A stretch of 8,921 nt of DNA from an uncultured Eubacterium sp. (lineage in GTDB: Bacteria > Bacillota_A > Clostridia > Lachnospirales > Lachnospiraceae), in assembly GCA_947653505.1 (NCBI GenBank), contig CANTHI010000122.1:1-8921 (forward strand). The letters are read 5' to 3'. The translations under genes were made by a program, and so were the position numbers. Positions 6,754-8,921 of this stretch are shown in pieces (the first letter of the stretch is position 1; each line of letters starts with the position of its first letter). The notes below the pieces were generated by a model. It ran no database searches. It saw nothing but the letters and a program-made list of their open reading frames with translations, and was not told the DNA's origin.

Positions 6754-6763
6754 GAGGGGAAGG
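6754..6763 (+). promoter_or_regulatory. Ribosome binding site of the HD-domain gene
   Basis: A purine-rich GAGGGGAAGG lies just before the ATG at 6767. The gap after the CDF stop is only 49 bases, with no terminator or clear promoter, so the two genes are probably read together. Confidence 0.65.
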
Positions 6764-6766
6764 AAA

Positions 6767-7384
6767 ATGGAACAGGAACGGCTGGATCAGCAGTTTCAGT
6801 TTATACGTGAAATAGATAAGGAAAAAATGATTACCAGACAGACCTATCTTTCGGATGCGTCCAGAAAGGAAAATGATGCAGAGCATGCCTGGCATGCGGC
6901 TGTAATGGCAGTACTGCTCAGTGAATATGCTAACGAAAAGATTGATGTGCTGAAAACTGTAATAATGATTCTGCTGCATGATGTTGTGGAAATCGATGCA
7001 GGAGATACGTATGCATATGATGCGGAAGGAAAAAAGACGCAGCGGCAGCGGGAAGAGCGTGCAGCAGAACGGATTTACGGTATGCTGCCAGCGGACCAGA
7101 GGCAAAAGTTTGCAGATTTGTGGGAGGAGTTTGAGGAGGCGAAAACGCCGGAAGCAAAATTTGCCCGTGCGATGGATCACCTACAGCCATTAATGCTGAA
7201 TGACGCAACGGATGGCAGATCGTGGGCGGAACACGGGGTAAAGCTTTCGCAGGTTCTTGCGCGGAATGCGCATACGGCAGAAGGTTCTGAAAGATTATGG
7301 GAATATGCAAGGAAAAACTGGATCAACAGAAATGTGAAATGCGGTTCCCTGCAAACGTCGGACAGTGAAAAAGAGCAGGGCTGA
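6767..7384 (+). CDS. HD-domain protein, 5'-deoxynucleotidase (YfbR/HDDC2)-like
   Basis: This small cytoplasmic metal-dependent phosphohydrolase has 205 residues. The HD-fold metal ligands are visible as His40 (in DAEHAWH), His71-Asp72 (LLHDVVEIDAGD) and Asp137 (RAMDHLQP). Glu75 and Asp80 follow the HD pair in the pattern seen in the YfbR/HDDC2 (HD_3) group, whose characterised members remove phosphate from deoxyribonucleoside 5'-monophosphates. The length and helix-rich character fit that group (about 190-210 residues). Substrate is inferred from family only; other HD_3 proteins act on different phosphoesters. The C-terminal 15 residues are polar and unconserved-looking. The gene end may overlap an alternative GTG start of the next gene (7365), but the preferred start of that gene lies 61 bases downstream. 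It probably shares a transcript with the CDF gene. Confidence 0.85.
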   Translation: MEQERLDQQFQFIREIDKEKMITRQTYLSDASRKENDAEHAWHAAVMAVLLSEYANEKIDVLKTVIMILLHDVVEIDAGDTYAYDAEGKKTQRQREERAAERIYGMLPADQRQKFADLWEEFEEAKTPEAKFARAMDHLQPLMLNDATDGRSWAEHGVKLSQVLARNAHTAEGSERLWEYARKNWINRNVKCGSLQTSDSEKEQG

Positions 7385-7434
7385 CGATCTGGATGGCCGG
7401 TACGTTGTTTACAGACATTTTTTGGAAAACAGTC

Positions 7435-7439
7435 AGGAG
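7435..7439 (+). promoter_or_regulatory. Ribosome binding site deciding the sigma-like gene start
   Basis: AGGAG lies 6 bases before ATG 7446 and directly abuts ATG 7440. The spacing supports 7446. The longer GTG start at 7365, inside the preceding gene, has no visible site of this kind. Confidence 0.6.
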
Positions 7440-7445
7440 ATGGTT

Positions 7446-8459
7446 ATGTCAGGCAGAATGTCTAAAACGAATAAGTCTGTTCCGCCAGACAAGGGAGAAT
7501 GCGTCTTAAAGGAGCAGTGGAAAGATGGTCTGTGTGAAGGGGATTTATCCGGTAAAGATCTGACAGAACAGAAAGTATCGGATAAGAGTCCGGGCAGCAA
7601 AAACAAAACTGGTAAAGACACCGGAAAAGAGAATCTGCCCGGTGAAGATTTGAGCGCGGATATTTCTATGGATAAAGATTTTTTGAAAAAGCAGTTATCT
7701 GATAAAATTCATGCAGTACAGGAAATTATGGAATCATCAGGTACCGTACTGACAAAGGACGAAATTGCCGGTTATCTGCAGCCGCTGCCATTGTCAGAGC
7801 AGCAGATCAATATGGTCTGCCAGTATCTGTCAGAGCAGCAAAGCTATACAAATACGTTATCCGCTGCAGATCGTGATAATTGTGATACGATACAGGTGCA
7901 TCCGGCTGGCCGGCATGCGGATCGAAGACAGCCTGCGGCAGATACGCCTTTTCCTGGGATGTATCAGCAGGATCTGAGCCGGATCGTACCATGTACAAAA
8001 GAAGAAGAAAACAGATTATATGAGCAGCTGCTGACTGGCAGCAGCAATGCCCTGCAGCAGCTGTCAGAGCAGTGGACACATAAGGTTTTAAAGATAGCCC
8101 GGTCAAAGACCGCAACAGCGGATATGGATCCGAAAGAATTTGCGGATATGATACAGGAAGGAAATATGGGTGTACTGATTGCGCTGCAGCAGATGTCTGT
8201 TTCTGGAAAAAAGACAGATTTTGAGCAGGAACTGACGGCAGCTGCAGAAAGTGCAATGGAAATGTATGTGCAAAAGATATATGCAGCTGCAGATATGGAC
8301 CAGTCACTGCTTGCAAAAGCAGCACTCGTGTATGAAGCACAATGCTATCTGGTCAGACAGCTGCAAAGGATACCTTCTGTTGAAGAGCTGGCCCGGTATA
8401 CGAAAATACCGGCTCCGGAACTGGAGGATATTCTTGCTTTGCTGGAAGAAAAGAAGTGA
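7446..8459 (+). CDS. Degenerate sigma-70-like protein lacking region 4
   Basis: This 337-residue protein resembles a primary sigma factor in outline but is incomplete. Residues about 1-85 are a polar, Lys/Asp/Gly-rich, probably disordered segment with loosely repeated GKDL and GEDL units. Residues 88-131 resemble region 1.1 (GTVLTKDEIAGYL, then LSEQQINMVCQYL). Residues about 171-250 follow regions 1.2-2.2: MYQQDLSRI, TKEEENRLYEQLLTG, then FADMIQEGNMGVLIALQQM, which mirrors the DLIQEGNIGL block that contacts the beta-prime subunit. Residues 259-277, where regions 2.3-2.4 should lie, lack the Trp/Tyr-rich melting motif. Residues 294-337 resemble region 3 (RQLQRIPSVEELARYTKIP). The protein then stops, so the -35-reading region 4 is missing. 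There is no frameshift or stop to suggest a recent break. It may bind RNA polymerase as a regulator rather than direct promoters; that is inference. The GTG at 7365 is an alternative start. hydE follows after 10 bases. Confidence 0.7.
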   Translation: MSGRMSKTNKSVPPDKGECVLKEQWKDGLCEGDLSGKDLTEQKVSDKSPGSKNKTGKDTGKENLPGEDLSADISMDKDFLKKQLSDKIHAVQEIMESSGTVLTKDEIAGYLQPLPLSEQQINMVCQYLSEQQSYTNTLSAADRDNCDTIQVHPAGRHADRRQPAADTPFPGMYQQDLSRIVPCTKEEENRLYEQLLTGSSNALQQLSEQWTHKVLKIARSKTATADMDPKEFADMIQEGNMGVLIALQQMSVSGKKTDFEQELTAAAESAMEMYVQKIYAAADMDQSLLAKAALVYEAQCYLVRQLQRIPSVEELARYTKIPAPELEDILALLEEKK

Positions 8460-8469
8460 GTAAAAAGGG

Positions 8470-8921
8470 ATGAATCAAAGCAGGAAAAAGGAACCGAAAA
8501 AAGAATATGACAGATTCCGGGAGCTGACAGACCGTCTTAGAAAGGATCATACACTGCCCGATCCGGAGATGGAGGAGCTTTTGCAGATGGAGGATGAAAG
8601 CTCTCTGGAGTATCTGTATGAAAATGCAAGACAGGTGCGGGAGCAGTATTATGGGAAAAAAGTGTTTTTACGCGGGCTGATAGAATTTACAAATTACTGC
8701 CGGAATAACTGCTATTATTGCGGAATCCGTCGGGATAACCATAAAATTGAACGCTACCGTCTCGATAAAACGCAGATTTATGCCTGTGCAAAGGAAGGAT
8801 ATGGGCTTGGTTTTCGTACATTTGTCCTTCAGGGTGGGGAAGATGCTTTTTATACGAAAGAAAAGCTGGGAGAAATCATTTCGTATCTGAAAACGACATA
8901 TCCGGATTGTGCAGTGTATGA
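8470..8921 (+). CDS. hydE: [FeFe]-hydrogenase maturase HydE, radical SAM (5' part)
   Basis: The frame stays open to the window edge, giving the first 150 residues of an expected protein of roughly 350. HydE is a radical S-adenosylmethionine enzyme that, with HydF and HydG, builds the diiron subcluster of the [FeFe]-hydrogenase H-cluster. The [4Fe-4S] motif CxxxCxxC is complete at Cys77, Cys81 and Cys84, in FTNYCRNNCYYCGIR. The leading helical part (ELTDRLRKDHTLPDPEMEELL) and the later FRTFVLQGGEDAFY at 115-128 are typical of HydE. They distinguish it from biotin synthase and from ThiH/HydG. The ATG at 8470 follows the sigma-like gene by 10 bases. AAGGG abuts it, and the only other weak site is GTGA overlapping the upstream stop, so translation may be coupled to that gene. 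PylB-like proteins are related, but the match to HydE is better. Confidence 0.9.
   Translation, partial: MNQSRKKEPKKEYDRFRELTDRLRKDHTLPDPEMEELLQMEDESSLEYLYENARQVREQYYGKKVFLRGLIEFTNYCRNNCYYCGIRRDNHKIERYRLDKTQIYACAKEGYGLGFRTFVLQGGEDAFYTKEKLGEIISYLKTTYPDCAVY

Noticed and set aside
6677..7180. 167-codon - strand frame opposite the HD-domain gene
   Set aside because: The hydrophobic Phe/Ile/Leu content is what the complement of a purine-rich coding strand gives. The + strand frame carries clear HD-domain ligands.
7365..7445. Longer GTG-initiated form of the sigma-like protein overlapping the HD-domain gene
   Set aside because: It cannot be excluded, but there is no ribosome site at 7365, while AGGAG is well placed for ATG 7446.
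7807..8340. 177-codon open frame on the - strand inside the sigma-like gene
   Set aside because: It lies opposite a better-supported gene, its translation is Leu/Ser/Pro-rich without a recognisable motif, and it has no ribosome site or neighbouring - strand gene.

Overview
The window looks like chromosomal DNA of a low-to-moderate GC Gram-positive anaerobe, most likely a member of the Lachnospiraceae (class Clostridia). The grounds are purine-rich AGGAG/GGGAGG ribosome binding sites, sigma-A-type promoter elements, a non-E. coli-type GluRS of about 550 residues, a Big_2-plus-Amidase_3 secreted amidase of clostridial style, and the start of an [FeFe]-hydrogenase maturase gene (hydE). Every recognised gene lies on the + strand. 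I see no rRNA, tRNA, CRISPR array, phage or plasmid genes.

Layout: bases 1-219 hold a possible -10 element and a 150-165 bp imperfect inverted repeat that looks like a MITE or long hairpin, directly in front of gltX. gltX (glutamate-tRNA ligase) overlaps a tRNA-dihydrouridine synthase gene by 4 bp, so tRNA charging and tRNA modification form one translation-coupled pair. A strong stem-loop spans the dus stop codon. A secreted N-acetylmuramoyl-L-alanine amidase follows, then a MATE-family exporter. A 230-bp gap carries a near-consensus promoter and a leader with a possible attenuator, followed by a cation diffusion facilitator, a small HD-domain nucleotidase-like protein, a degenerate sigma-70-like protein, and the 5' part of hydE running off the window end.

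Most genes are ordinary housekeeping or transport functions. The most unusual item is the sigma-like protein at 7446-8459. It keeps recognisable counterparts of regions 1.1, 1.2/2.1/2.2 and 3 of a primary sigma factor. The promoter-melting/-10 recognition segment is eroded and region 4 is absent, and it lies 10 bp upstream of hydE. Second in interest are the non-coding structures: the long hairpin before gltX, and the promoter/leader in front of the metal transporter, where a possible terminator hairpin and an alternative pairing share the same bases. All of these are read by eye; no folding, alignment or database search was run.
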